Below, piece by piece: positions 17,366 through 26,155 of a stretch of DNA of 64,000 nucleotides (within the stretch, counting starts at the first letter, position 1; each line of letters starts with the position of its first letter). This DNA is from JBLHZY01 sp050633265. GTDB taxonomy: Bacteria > Pseudomonadota > Alphaproteobacteria > Rhodobacterales > Rhodobacteraceae. The DNA lies in the NCBI GenBank assembly GCA_050633265.1, contig JBOEGE010000002.1:200103-264102 (forward strand). Direction: 5' to 3'. Made by a program: the position numbers and the translations under genes. Under the pieces are notes generated by a model. It was not told where the DNA came from. It saw nothing but the letters and a program-made list of their open reading frames with translations, and made no database searches.

Positions 17366-18049
17366 TTAGGCCGCATCCATATGGCGGCGCGCCTCGCGAA
17401 CGGCCCATGGTTTCATCGCTGCTCCATGCGCCTCTAAAAAGGCTGCAACCCGCGCGCGATCATGTTTGGAAAGATCGCGCAGCCACCATGCGATCGCCTT
17501 TTGGATGAACCAATCGTGATCGCTCACCAAAGCCTCAGCCCAGCCCAGAACCCGCGTGCGAACGGCCAGCTCTTGGGGCTTTGGATGGTTCTGTTTGGTC
17601 CAGGGCAGGGTGATGACAAAAGCCGCGCGCCTTGTCCACATATGCTCAGATTGATGCCAATCCTCGATCTCGTCTATGCGCGCAGGATCGGCCACAAGCC
17701 GCTTCATCCCGGCCATACAGGCATGATCTGCAATCGCCCAAGAATCAAAATCCGCCACCCAGGATTTGATCAATTCCCAAACGCCCTCATCCCCGCGAAT
17801 GCGCGCTTGGGTCAGTAGCTTGGCCGCCGCCAATCGCGCCTCATAAATATCCGTCTGCCAAAGCGCGCCCGCAAGCGCGACCCGTTCCTCAACGCTCATC
17901 TCCTTGCGCCAGGCTTTGGTCAGATCATTGATCACAGGGTTGGGCACGCCAAGATAGGGGCGGTCGATCTTGTGATAGGCGGCCGCTTGAACATCGCGGC
18001 CCGGCTCAGCAGCCGCGTGCAAGCCCTCAAGCGCTTGATCCAAATTCAT
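17366..18049 (-). CDS. DNA alkylation repair protein (AlkD-like)
   Basis: A 227-residue all-helical HEAT-like repeat protein of the AlkC/AlkD glycosylase family, which removes alkylated purines such as 3-methyladenine. Recognisable blocks are VPNPVINDLTKAWRKE, DSWAIADHACMAGM, WTRRAAFVITLPWTK and HDWFIQKAIAWWLRDLSKHD. The start overlaps the glmS stop by 4 bp (ATGA), so it is the third gene of the glmU-glmS transcript. A catalytic assignment would need alignment of the Trp/Asp/Arg triad. Confidence 0.85.
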   Translation of the reverse strand: MNLDQALEGLHAAAEPGRDVQAAAYHKIDRPYLGVPNPVINDLTKAWRKEMSVEERVALAGALWQTDIYEARLAAAKLLTQARIRGDEGVWELIKSWVADFDSWAIADHACMAGMKRLVADPARIDEIEDWHQSEHMWTRRAAFVITLPWTKQNHPKPQELAVRTRVLGWAEALVSDHDWFIQKAIAWWLRDLSKHDRARVAAFLEAHGAAMKPWAVREARRHMDAA

Positions 18050-19869
18050 TCGACCGTTACCGATTTGGCCAGATTGCGCGGCTGATCCACATCCGTGCCC
18101 TTGGCCACGGCGGTATGATAGGCAAGCAATTGCGCCGGGATCGCATAGAGGATCGGCGCGAAGAGATCAGGAACATCAGGCATGGCGATGCGCTGCCAAA
18201 GCCCATCTTCGGCCGCCTTCAGCCCTTTGGCATCGCTCACCAAAAGCACTTTGCCGCCGCGCGCCATGACCTCTTGCATATTGGAAACGGATTTATCAAA
18301 CAGCCGATCGCGCGGCGCAAAAACGATGATCGGCGTATGTTTATCGACAAGCGCGATGGGGCCGTGCTTCAGCTCGCCGCTGGCATAGCCTTCGGCATGT
18401 ATATAGCTGATTTCTTTGAGCTTTAACGCGCCCTCCATGGCAATCGGATAAAGCGCGCCGCGCCCCAGGAACAGGATATCGCGCGCCTCGGCCAATTTGC
18501 GCGAGACTTTTTCCATCGCCTCGGATTGATCAATCGCTTGCTGCATCAAAGAGGGCAGCCCGCGCAGCGCAGAGAGATGATCCGCAAGCGCATCCGCGCT
18601 CAACACGCCGCGATCCTGCGCCGCTTTGAGCGCCAGCAAAGCAAGAACCGTCAACTGGCAGGTAAAAGCCTTGGTCGAAGCAACCCCAACCTCAACCCCG
18701 CAATGGATCGGCAGCGCGAGCGCGCTTTCGCGGGCAATCGAGCTTTCGGCGGCATTGACCACCGAGATGATTTTATCGGCCTTTTCATGGGTATAGCGCA
18801 GGGCGGCCAATGTATCGGCTGTCTCACCTGATTGGCTGACATAAAGCGCAAGCGTGCGCGGCGGGATCGGCGGCTCGCGATAGCGGAACTCCGAGGCGAT
18901 ATCGACCTCAACAGGCAGGCGCGCGACCTGCTCAAACCAGTATTTCGCGGTGAGACAGGCATAAAACGCCGTGCCACAGGCGACCATGGTGATGCGATCA
19001 AACTGGGTGAAATCAATCTCTCCGGGCAGGGTGATCGCGGTGCCATCGGCGGAAATATAATTGGCCAAAACCTCTGAGATAACAGTCGGTTGCTCGTCAA
19101 TCTCTTTGGCCATGTAATGTTTATGGCCGCCCTTTTCAATCAATGAGGCGCCAATACTGATCTGGCGCATCGCCCGATTGGCGCGATTGCCGGCAGCGTC
19201 AAAAATCTCAACACCGGCGCGGGTGACAACGGCGCGGTCGCCCTCTTCGAGATAGGTGATCCGATCGGTCATCGGGGCCAAAGCGATGGCATCCGAGCCA
19301 ACAAACATCTCGCCGTTCCCATGCCCAATTGCCAGCGGCGAGCCCTTGCGCGCAGCGATCAAAAGATCATCCTCGCCCTTGAACAAAAAGCAAAGCGCAA
19401 AGGCCCCCTCAAGGCGCTCAAGCGTTGCCATGGCGGCCTCGCGGGGCGGCAATCCAGCGGCAATATAGCTTTGTGCAAGCAGGGCGATCGTCTCTGTATC
19501 TGTTTGCGTTACAAAGGAAATTCCCTTCTCTGCCAGCTCAGCGCGCAGCTCGCGGAAATTCTCAATGATGCCGTTATGAACAACCGAAACAGGCCCGGCT
19601 TGATGCGGGTGTGCGTTGGCCTCTGATGGGGCGCCGTGGGTGGCCCAGCGGGTATGGCCGATGCCGGATTTGCCCGCGAGCGGATTGTGCACCAACAGAT
19701 CCGAGAGGTTCACCAGCTTGCCAACCGCGCGGCGGCGATCCAGCGCGCCTTCGCTATCAATCGTCGCGATCCCGGCGCTGTCATAGCCGCGATACTCGAG
19801 CCGTTTGAGCGCCTCGACCAAAATCGGGGCCGCTTCGTGATTGCCCAGAACACCAACAATACCACACAT
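18046..19869 (-). CDS. glmS: Glutamine--fructose-6-phosphate aminotransferase (isomerizing)
   Basis: Makes glucosamine-6-phosphate for peptidoglycan and lipopolysaccharide. Cys2 after the processed Met is the glutaminase nucleophile (MCGIVGVLGNHEAAP); HTRWATHGAPSEANAHPH and NGIIENF complete the N-terminal domain. Two SIS domains follow (ACGTAFYACL, SQSGETADTLAAL, EGYASGELKHGPIAL), and the protein ends PRNLAKSVTVE. It is 607 residues long, normal for the family. It lies 3 bp after glmU and overlaps alkD by 4 bp. No glmS ribozyme is seen upstream, as expected outside Gram-positives. Confidence 0.98.
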   Translation of the reverse strand: MCGIVGVLGNHEAAPILVEALKRLEYRGYDSAGIATIDSEGALDRRRAVGKLVNLSDLLVHNPLAGKSGIGHTRWATHGAPSEANAHPHQAGPVSVVHNGIIENFRELRAELAEKGISFVTQTDTETIALLAQSYIAAGLPPREAAMATLERLEGAFALCFLFKGEDDLLIAARKGSPLAIGHGNGEMFVGSDAIALAPMTDRITYLEEGDRAVVTRAGVEIFDAAGNRANRAMRQISIGASLIEKGGHKHYMAKEIDEQPTVISEVLANYISADGTAITLPGEIDFTQFDRITMVACGTAFYACLTAKYWFEQVARLPVEVDIASEFRYREPPIPPRTLALYVSQSGETADTLAALRYTHEKADKIISVVNAAESSIARESALALPIHCGVEVGVASTKAFTCQLTVLALLALKAAQDRGVLSADALADHLSALRGLPSLMQQAIDQSEAMEKVSRKLAEARDILFLGRGALYPIAMEGALKLKEISYIHAEGYASGELKHGPIALVDKHTPIIVFAPRDRLFDKSVSNMQEVMARGGKVLLVSDAKGLKAAEDGLWQRIAMPDVPDLFAPILYAIPAQLLAYHTAVAKGTDVDQPRNLAKSVTVE

Positions 19870-19872
19870 AAT

Positions 19873-21222
19873 TTAGCCTTTTTGCTTGGCCGCTTTGGCC
19901 GCCAGAAGTTTATCAAAGAGGCGCAGCGCGAACCCCGGTTTATTAACTTGTTTTGAGCGCCCAATCGCCAGATCACCGGCCGGAATTTCCGATGTGATCA
20001 CCGAGCCGCTCGCCGTCATTGCCGCCGCACCGACCTTCACCGGAGCCACCAGCATCGTGTTTGAGCCGATAAAGGCATCCGCGCCGATTTCTGTGTGATG
20101 TTTGAACACGCCATCATAGTTGCAAGTGATTGTTCCTGCACCGATATTCGTGCGCTCACCGATCCGCGCATCGCCGATATATGACAGATGGTTTACCTTG
20201 GCACCTTCGCAAATTTCGGCGTTTTTGATCTCAACGAAATTGCCGATATGGGTGTCATTTCCAAGCTCGGCACCCGGGCGCAGGCGGGCATAGGGGCCAA
20301 CAGTCGCGCCCGTGCTCACATGGCAGCCCTCAAGATGGCTAAAGGCGCGAATGCGCGCGCCGCTTTCAACGGTTACACCGGGGCCGAAATAGACATTCGG
20401 CTCGATCTCGGCATCCCGCCCAACGAAAGTATCAAAGGCGAAAAAGACCGTCTCAGGCGCTTGCATCGTGACGCCGTTTTCAAAGGCCTGCGCCCGGGCG
20501 CGCGCTTGAAAAGCCGCCTCCGCCTCGGCCAGTTGCGCGCGCGTGTTGATGCCAAGCGTCTCGGCCTCATCACAGACAACACAGCCCGCCGAAAGCCCGC
20601 GCGCCCGGGCCACTTCAACGATATCGGTGAGGTAATATTCGCCCGAAGCATTCTCGTTGCCAATCGCTTCAATCATCGCAAAAAGCTGGGTTGCATCGGC
20701 GCAGATCACCCCGGAATTGCACAGATCAATCGCCCGCTCACTCTCATCCGCATCTTTGAATTCAACAATCTTTTCAAGCGTTTCGCCCTGCATCACCAGC
20801 CGCCCATAGCGCCCCGGATCCGCCGCCGTAAAGCCAAGCACAATCACATCATGCTGGCCGCGCGCTTGGGCCATTTTCTCAAGCGTTTCAGGGCGCACAA
20901 ACGGCGTATCGCCATATAAAACGAATGCATCGCCCTCAAAATCCGCAAGCGCTTCGCGGGCCTGAGCAACCGCATGCGCTGTGCCCAATTGCTCTTGCTG
21001 AACAACCACGGTGATCTCAGGATCAATCTCAAGCGCCGCCGCCCGAACAGCCTCCGCCCCATGCCCGGCGACCAAAACGATGCGCTCGGGCTCAAGCGCG
21101 GCGCCAGATGCCAAAGCATGGGCAAACAGCGGCGCGCCGGCCACTTTATGAAGCACCTTGGGCAGGTCCGATTGCATCCGCGTGCCTTGTCCGGCGGCAA
21201 GAATAATGAGGGCTTTGGGCAT
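19873..21222 (-). CDS. glmU: Bifunctional GlcNAc-1-phosphate uridyltransferase / glucosamine-1-phosphate acetyltransferase
   Basis: Catalyses the last two steps to UDP-GlcNAc. The N-terminal pyrophosphorylase domain has LIILAAGQGTRMQSDLPKVL and YGDTPFVRPETL. The C-terminal left-handed beta-helix (from about residue 250) has hexapeptide turns, the acetyltransferase site VKKxE-like NFVEIKNAEICEGAKVNHLS, and GAGTITCNYDGVFKHHT. I chose the ATG at 21222 (449 residues); the frame to 21237 begins with TTG and adds five residues with no better ribosome site. It is first in the glmU-glmS-alkD transcript and divergent from the HAD phosphatase. Confidence 0.97.
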   Translation of the reverse strand: MPKALIILAAGQGTRMQSDLPKVLHKVAGAPLFAHALASGAALEPERIVLVAGHGAEAVRAAALEIDPEITVVVQQEQLGTAHAVAQAREALADFEGDAFVLYGDTPFVRPETLEKMAQARGQHDVIVLGFTAADPGRYGRLVMQGETLEKIVEFKDADESERAIDLCNSGVICADATQLFAMIEAIGNENASGEYYLTDIVEVARARGLSAGCVVCDEAETLGINTRAQLAEAEAAFQARARAQAFENGVTMQAPETVFFAFDTFVGRDAEIEPNVYFGPGVTVESGARIRAFSHLEGCHVSTGATVGPYARLRPGAELGNDTHIGNFVEIKNAEICEGAKVNHLSYIGDARIGERTNIGAGTITCNYDGVFKHHTEIGADAFIGSNTMLVAPVKVGAAAMTASGSVITSEIPAGDLAIGRSKQVNKPGFALRLFDKLLAAKAAKQKG

Positions 21223-21346
21223 GGCTGCTCTTTTCAATATGTTTTCGCCGTTTTAACCAAGGAGGGCCGCACCGCAAGGGGCAGCAGCATCAATTTGGTT
21301 TACAACACGTTACAGCGCGCCATGACAGCGCAGAAAATGGGGCGAT

Positions 21347-22012
21347 ATGCGCACGGCAATCTTTGATCTAGATGGCACTTTGGCCGATACCAGCGGCGAT
21401 CTCATTGCCTCGGCCAACAGTTGTTTTCGCGGGCTTGGCTACGGGAATGTGCTTGATCCGATCAAAGATGCGCGCACGGCGTTTCAGGGCGGGCGCGCCA
21501 TGCTGAACCTTGGGTTTGAACGGGTGAAGCCGGGCTTTTCTGCTCAAGATGTGGATGGCCAATATCCGCTATTGCTGGAAGCCTATGCGGGCGAAATTGA
21601 TGTTTTTACCAAGCTCTACCCCGGCGCGATTGAGGCAATAGAGGGCCTTAAATCAAAGGGTTACGCGCTTGGCATCTGCACCAACAAACCCGCAGGCCTT
21701 GCAGAGATTCTGCTAAAGAGGCTTGGTATTCGCGGGCTGTTTGCCTCGATGATCGGGGCCGATACGCTGCCTGTGCGCAAGCCCGATCCCGCGCCGTTTT
21801 TTGCCGCAGTCGAGGGCGCAGGCGGCAGTGCGGCGCGCGCCTTTTTGCTTGGCGATACCATCACCGATCGCAAAACCGCCGCCGCCGCGGGCGTCCCTTG
21901 CGCGCTTGTGACCTTCGGCCCCGATGGGCGGCAAGTCGCCGATCTCAATCCCGAAGCGCTTTTGGATCACTTTTCTGATCTTGAAGCTCTGGCCGAGCGC
22001 CTTACCCAATAG
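21347..22012 (+). CDS. gph: Phosphoglycolate phosphatase-like HAD hydrolase
   Basis: A 221-residue HAD phosphatase. Motif I is AIFDLDGTLADTSGDL with the nucleophile Asp, motif II is in GICTNKPAGLAEILL, motif III Lys in VRKPDPAPF, and motif IV in LGDTITDRKTAAAAG. The cap inserted after motif I is the alpha-helical C1 type found in Gph, which removes phosphate from 2-phosphoglycolate. Related PGP-type enzymes share these motifs, so the substrate is likely but not certain. It is divergent from glmU with 124 bp between the starts. Confidence 0.82.
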   Translation: MRTAIFDLDGTLADTSGDLIASANSCFRGLGYGNVLDPIKDARTAFQGGRAMLNLGFERVKPGFSAQDVDGQYPLLLEAYAGEIDVFTKLYPGAIEAIEGLKSKGYALGICTNKPAGLAEILLKRLGIRGLFASMIGADTLPVRKPDPAPFFAAVEGAGGSAARAFLLGDTITDRKTAAAAGVPCALVTFGPDGRQVADLNPEALLDHFSDLEALAERLTQ

Positions 22013-22042
22013 TCCTGTCTCCAAGTGGCCCGCGCGCAGTGA

Positions 22043-22072
22043 TTGACGCCGCCCGCGCAGCGCTGCAAGCAT
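22043..22072 (+). promoter_or_regulatory. Candidate promoter for the DegT-type aminotransferase
   Basis: TTGACG (22043-22048) and AAGCAT (22067-22072) are 18 bp apart, 31 bp before the start codon at 22104. The -35 is good and the -10 weak, a pattern common in this group. Confidence 0.3.
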
Positions 22073-22103
22073 GGGCGCGTAAAAGATTAACGTTGAGGGC
22101 CCC

Positions 22104-23303
22104 ATGAGCGAGATTTTCAAAGGCGTATTTACCCAACAAGAGCCGATCTCTGAAGCCGGGATCGAGGCCGCGCTTAAGGTTCTGCGCCATGGGCGGCTGC
22201 ACCGCTATAACACGCTCGGAGGTGAGATCGCCGAGGCCGCGCTTTTGGAAGAAGAATTCGCGGCATTGACGGGCGCGAAATACTGCCTTGCCGTAACATC
22301 GGGCGGCTATGCGATCGCGACGGCCCTGCGCGCAATCGGGGTCAAACCGGGCGATCCTGTGCTCTCAAACGTCTTCACTTTGGCGCCAGTGCCGGGCGCG
22401 ATTGCAAGCCTTGGGGCGATCCCTGTTTTCGTTGGGGTGACCCAATCTTTGACGCTTGATTTATCCGATCTACAGGCCAAAATCGAAAGCTCCGGGGCGC
22501 GGGTCTTGCTGCTGAGCCATATGCGCGGGCATCTGTGCGATATGGAGGCCTTGATGGAGATTTGCGATGGGGCAGGTGTTGCCGTAATCGAGGATTGCGC
22601 CCATACGATGGGGGCGGCTTGGCGCGGGGTTCCTTCTGGGCGTCATGGCGTAATTGCTTGTTATTCAACGCAAACTTATAAGCATATGAATTCTGGCGAG
22701 GGCGGCTTTCTAATTTCAGACGATGCCCAAGCCATGGCCCGCGCGATCATTCTTTCAGGATCTTATATGATGTATGAGGCCCACCGCGCCGCGCCCGCGC
22801 CCGAAGAATTTGCCCAGATCAAATATGAAACGCCCAATATTTCTGGGCGGATGGACAATCTACGCGCGGCCATCCTGCGCCCGCAATTGGCAGGCCTTCC
22901 AGAGCGCTGCGCCGCTTGGAATGCACGCTATAAGGTGGTCGAAACGGGCCTGCAAAACACGCCCGGCCTATTGATCATTGAACGGCCAGACGAAGAGGCC
23001 TTTGTTGGCTCTTCCATTCAATTCCTGCTGCTCGATTGGCGCGAAGAGGCGATCCGCGCCGTGCTTGCCAGATGTGCTGCGCGCGGGGTCGAGCTCAAGT
23101 GGTTTGGCGCACCCGAACCAAGCGCCTTTACCTCCATTTACAGCAGTTGGCGCTATGCCCAAAGCGCGCCCATGCCTGCCACGGATCGCATCCTGCACAG
23201 CATCATTGATATGCGCCTGCCGTTAACCTTTAGTCTCGAAGACTGCGCCCAGATTGCGCGGATTATTCGCGCTGAAGTGAGCGCTGTCTTCCAAAACGCC
23301 TAA
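22104..23303 (+). CDS. DegT/DnrJ/EryC1/StrS family aminotransferase
   Basis: A 399-residue PLP-dependent fold-type I aminotransferase of the sugar/cyclitol aminotransferase family. The Schiff-base Lys is near residue 193 in YSTQTYKHMNSGEGGFLIS; the phosphate and ring contacts are in CLAVTSGGYAIATALRAIGV and VIEDCAHTMGAAWRG. The family usually makes amino sugars for surface polysaccharides or antibiotics. No nucleotide-sugar genes are adjacent, so it appears as an orphan here. The substrate is unknown. Confidence 0.85.
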   Translation: MSEIFKGVFTQQEPISEAGIEAALKVLRHGRLHRYNTLGGEIAEAALLEEEFAALTGAKYCLAVTSGGYAIATALRAIGVKPGDPVLSNVFTLAPVPGAIASLGAIPVFVGVTQSLTLDLSDLQAKIESSGARVLLLSHMRGHLCDMEALMEICDGAGVAVIEDCAHTMGAAWRGVPSGRHGVIACYSTQTYKHMNSGEGGFLISDDAQAMARAIILSGSYMMYEAHRAAPAPEEFAQIKYETPNISGRMDNLRAAILRPQLAGLPERCAAWNARYKVVETGLQNTPGLLIIERPDEEAFVGSSIQFLLLDWREEAIRAVLARCAARGVELKWFGAPEPSAFTSIYSSWRYAQSAPMPATDRILHSIIDMRLPLTFSLEDCAQIARIIRAEVSAVFQNA

Positions 23304-23312
23304 GGCTTCCTG

Positions 23313-23341
23313 TTGACAGAGGCGCCGTTTGGCAATTAAAT
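23313..23341 (+). promoter_or_regulatory. Promoter of the leucine-degradation operon
   Basis: TTGACA (23313-23318), a perfect -35, is 17 bp from TTAAAT (23336-23341, four of six). It lies 48 bp before the ivd start. Confidence 0.65.
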
Positions 23342-23354
23342 GAACGTATGTTCA
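23341..23354. promoter_or_regulatory. 14-bp palindromic operator candidate for the liu operon
   Basis: TGAACGTATGTTCA matches its own reverse complement at 12 of 14 positions, with perfect TGAAC/GTTCA arms. It begins at the last base of the -10 box and would cover the transcription start, the expected position for a repressor of TetR type. No regulator gene lies next to the operon in this window. Confidence 0.6.
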
Positions 23355-23388
23355 ATTATTGCCCGTTGGGCGCTCTGGGAGGATGGCT

Positions 23389-24552
23389 ATGTTCACGTCA
23401 GCGATGCAATTTGATCTGGGCGAGGATGCCAATGCGCTGCGCGATATGGTGCATAATTGGGCGCAGACCCGGATCAAACCGATGGCCGCGCAGATTGATG
23501 CAAGCAACGAATTTCCCCCCGAACTTTGGCGCGAAATGGGCGATCTTGGGCTGCTTGGGGTCACTGTAGATGAGGCGTTTGGCGGCGCGGGGATGAGCTA
23601 TCTCGCCCACACAATCGCCGTTGAAGAAATCGCCCGCGCCTCGGCCTCTGTCTCTCTGTCCTATGGCGCGCATTCCAATCTCTGCGTCAATCAGATCAAG
23701 CTCAACGGCACCGATGAACAAAAGCGCAAATATCTCCCCGGTTTGATCTCTGGCGAACATGTGGGTGCGCTTGCCATGTCCGAAGCCGGCGCGGGATCTG
23801 ATGTGGTTTCGATGAAGCTGCGGGCCGAAAAACGCAACGATCGCTTCATTCTGAACGGCACGAAATACTGGATCACCAACGGCCCGGATGCGGAAACTCT
23901 GGTCGTTTATGCCAAGACCGATCCAGAAGCCGGCGCCAAAGGGATCACCGCATTTATTGTTGAAAAACAAATGGTTGGCTTCTCCACAAGCAAGCATTTC
24001 GATAAAATGGGCATGCGCGGATCAAACACGGCCGAGCTGGTTTTTGAGAATGTCGAGGTTCCGTTTGAGAACATTTTGGGCGAAGAGGGCAAGGGCGTTC
24101 GCGTGCTGATGTCGGGCCTTGATTATGAGCGCGTCGTACTTGCCGGGATCGGCACGGGCATCATGGCCGCCTGTCTGGATGAAATCATGCCCTACCTCGC
24201 TGAGCGCAAACAATTTGGCCAGCGGATTGGTGATTTTCAGCTGATGCAGGGCAAAATCGCCGATATGTATACCGCGCTTAATACCGCGCGCGCCTATGTT
24301 TATGAGGTGGCCAAGGCCTGCGATGCGGGGCGGGTGACGCGCGCGGATGCGGCGGCTTGCGTGCTCTATTCCTCAGAGCAGGCGATGGTTCAGGCGCATC
24401 AAGCGGTGCAGGCCATGGGCGGCGCAGGTTTCATGAATGATAGCGCCGTCTCTCGGCTGTTTCGCGATGCCAAACTGATGGAAATCGGCGCGGGCACCTC
24501 CGAAATTCGGCGCATGCTGATTGGCCGTGAAATGATGGGGGCGATGGGGTGA
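23389..24552 (+). CDS. ivd: Isovaleryl-CoA dehydrogenase
   Basis: FAD-dependent acyl-CoA dehydrogenase converting isovaleryl-CoA to 3-methylcrotonyl-CoA, the third step of leucine breakdown. The catalytic Glu is in the helix LDYERVVLAGIG, the position that distinguishes isovaleryl-CoA dehydrogenases from other acyl-CoA dehydrogenases. Other family blocks are MSEAGAGSDVVSMKLRAEK and KYWITNGPDAETLVVYAKTD, and the C-terminal DAKLMEIGAGTSEIRRMLIG. I chose the ATG at 23389 (387 residues), preceded by GGGAGGA. It is first in the operon and overlaps the mccB GTG by 4 bp. Confidence 0.95.
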   Translation: MFTSAMQFDLGEDANALRDMVHNWAQTRIKPMAAQIDASNEFPPELWREMGDLGLLGVTVDEAFGGAGMSYLAHTIAVEEIARASASVSLSYGAHSNLCVNQIKLNGTDEQKRKYLPGLISGEHVGALAMSEAGAGSDVVSMKLRAEKRNDRFILNGTKYWITNGPDAETLVVYAKTDPEAGAKGITAFIVEKQMVGFSTSKHFDKMGMRGSNTAELVFENVEVPFENILGEEGKGVRVLMSGLDYERVVLAGIGTGIMAACLDEIMPYLAERKQFGQRIGDFQLMQGKIADMYTALNTARAYVYEVAKACDAGRVTRADAAACVLYSSEQAMVQAHQAVQAMGGAGFMNDSAVSRLFRDAKLMEIGAGTSEIRRMLIGREMMGAMG

Positions 24553-26153
24553 AACTAAGCTCGCAATTTATCGCCGGAACGGATGCCGCCAAGGCCAATC
24601 GCGCCGCGCATTTAGAAGCCTTGGCCAAGGCAGAAGCCGCAGCAGAAGCGGCAGCCATGGGCGGCGGCGAGAAATCGCGCGCCCGCCATCTGAGCCGCGG
24701 CAAAATGCTGCCCCGAGATCGTGTTGCTGGCCTGCTCGATCCAGGCGCGCCTTTCCTTGAGATCGGCGCCACGGCGGCCTATGACATGTATGAAGGTGCT
24801 GCCCCCGGGGCGGGGCTGATCGCAGGCGTTGGTCAGGTAAATGGTCGTGATATCATGGTCTTATGCAATGATGCGACCGTCAAAGGCGGCACCTATTACC
24901 CGATGACCGTGAAGAAACACCTGCGCGCCCAAGAGATCGCGCAAGAGTGCAACTTGCCTTGCGTTTACCTCGTGGATTCGGGCGGCGCTAACCTTCCAAA
25001 CCAAGATGAAGTCTTCCCCGATCGCGATCACTTCGGGCGGATTTTTTACAATCAGGCGCAGATGTCAGCCCGCGGTATTGCGCAGATCGCGGTCGTTATG
25101 GGCTCCTGCACCGCAGGCGGCGCCTATGTGCCCGCGATGAGCGATGTGACGATCATCGTGCGCGACCAAGGGACGATCTTTTTGGCCGGCCCGCCGCTGG
25201 TCAAAGCCGCCACCGGCGAGGTCGTTTCCGCCGAGGATTTGGGCGGCGGTGATGTGCATACGCGCCTCTCGGGTGTGGCCGATTATCTGGCCGAGGATGA
25301 TGCCCATGCGCTCGCCCTTGCGCGCCGCGCTATCAGCAATCTCAACGGGCGCGCAGGCGCTGAAATTACGCTGAAATCGCCCGAGCCCCCGGCTTTTGAT
25401 CCCGAAGAATTGCTCGAGGCCGTGCCCGCCGATCTGCGCACGCCCTATGACATCCGCGAAGTCATTGCCCGCATCACGGATGGCTCGCGTTTTGATGAAT
25501 TCAAGGCGCGTTTTGGCGAAACTCTGGTCACTGGTTTTGCCCATATCGAGGGCATTCCTGTAGGCATCATCGCCAACAATGGTGTGCTGTTTTCTGAGGC
25601 GGCCTCAAAGGGCGCTCATTTTGTTGAGCTCTGCTCACAGCGCAATATCCCCTTGGTTTTCTTGCAAAATATCACCGGCTTCATGGTTGGTCAGAAATAT
25701 GAAAATGAAGGGATTGCCCGCCACGGGGCCAAGCTTGTCACCGCCGTGGCAACCACAAACGTCCCCAAAATTACCATGGTTGTGGGCGGCTCCTTTGGTG
25801 CGGGAAATTACGGCATGGCCGGGCGCGCCTATCAGCCGCGCTTCATGTGGTCTTGGCCCTCAAGCCGCATTTCTGTGATGGGCGGCGAACAGGCCGCAGG
25901 CGTTCTCGCGACGGTAAAGCGCGATGCAATTGAGCGGGGCGGTGAGAGCTGGTCAGCCGATGAAGAGGCCGCCTTCAAACGCCCTACAATCGAGATGTTT
26001 GAGCGCCAATCGCATCCGCTTTATGCCTCGGCGCGGCTTTGGGATGATGGCATTATTGATCCGCGCAAAAGCCGCGAAGTCCTTGCGCTTTCTTTGCGCG
26101 CAGCCCTCAACGCCCCCATTGAAGAGACGCGCTTTGGCGTCTTTCGGATGTAG
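24549..26153 (+). CDS. mccB: Methylcrotonyl-CoA carboxylase, carboxyltransferase (beta) subunit
   Basis: A 534-residue acyl-CoA carboxyltransferase that moves CO2 from biotin to 3-methylcrotonyl-CoA. Typical blocks are GVGQVNGRDIMVLCNDATVK, YLVDSGGANLPNQDEVFPDR, VMGSCTAGGAYVPAMSD and VVGGSFGAGNYGMAGRAYQP. The GTG start overlaps the ivd stop (GTGA), which implies coupled translation. The biotin-carrying partner is mccA at 27191, with a nitronate monooxygenase-like gene in between. Confidence 0.95.
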   Translation: MKLSSQFIAGTDAAKANRAAHLEALAKAEAAAEAAAMGGGEKSRARHLSRGKMLPRDRVAGLLDPGAPFLEIGATAAYDMYEGAAPGAGLIAGVGQVNGRDIMVLCNDATVKGGTYYPMTVKKHLRAQEIAQECNLPCVYLVDSGGANLPNQDEVFPDRDHFGRIFYNQAQMSARGIAQIAVVMGSCTAGGAYVPAMSDVTIIVRDQGTIFLAGPPLVKAATGEVVSAEDLGGGDVHTRLSGVADYLAEDDAHALALARRAISNLNGRAGAEITLKSPEPPAFDPEELLEAVPADLRTPYDIREVIARITDGSRFDEFKARFGETLVTGFAHIEGIPVGIIANNGVLFSEAASKGAHFVELCSQRNIPLVFLQNITGFMVGQKYENEGIARHGAKLVTAVATTNVPKITMVVGGSFGAGNYGMAGRAYQPRFMWSWPSSRISVMGGEQAAGVLATVKRDAIERGGESWSADEEAAFKRPTIEMFERQSHPLYASARLWDDGIIDPRKSREVLALSLRAALNAPIEETRFGVFRM

Positions 26154-26155
26154 CT

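Noticed and set aside
19870..19872. glmS ribozyme upstream of glmS
   Set aside because: Only 3 bp separate glmU and glmS, so there is no room for a ribozyme leader.
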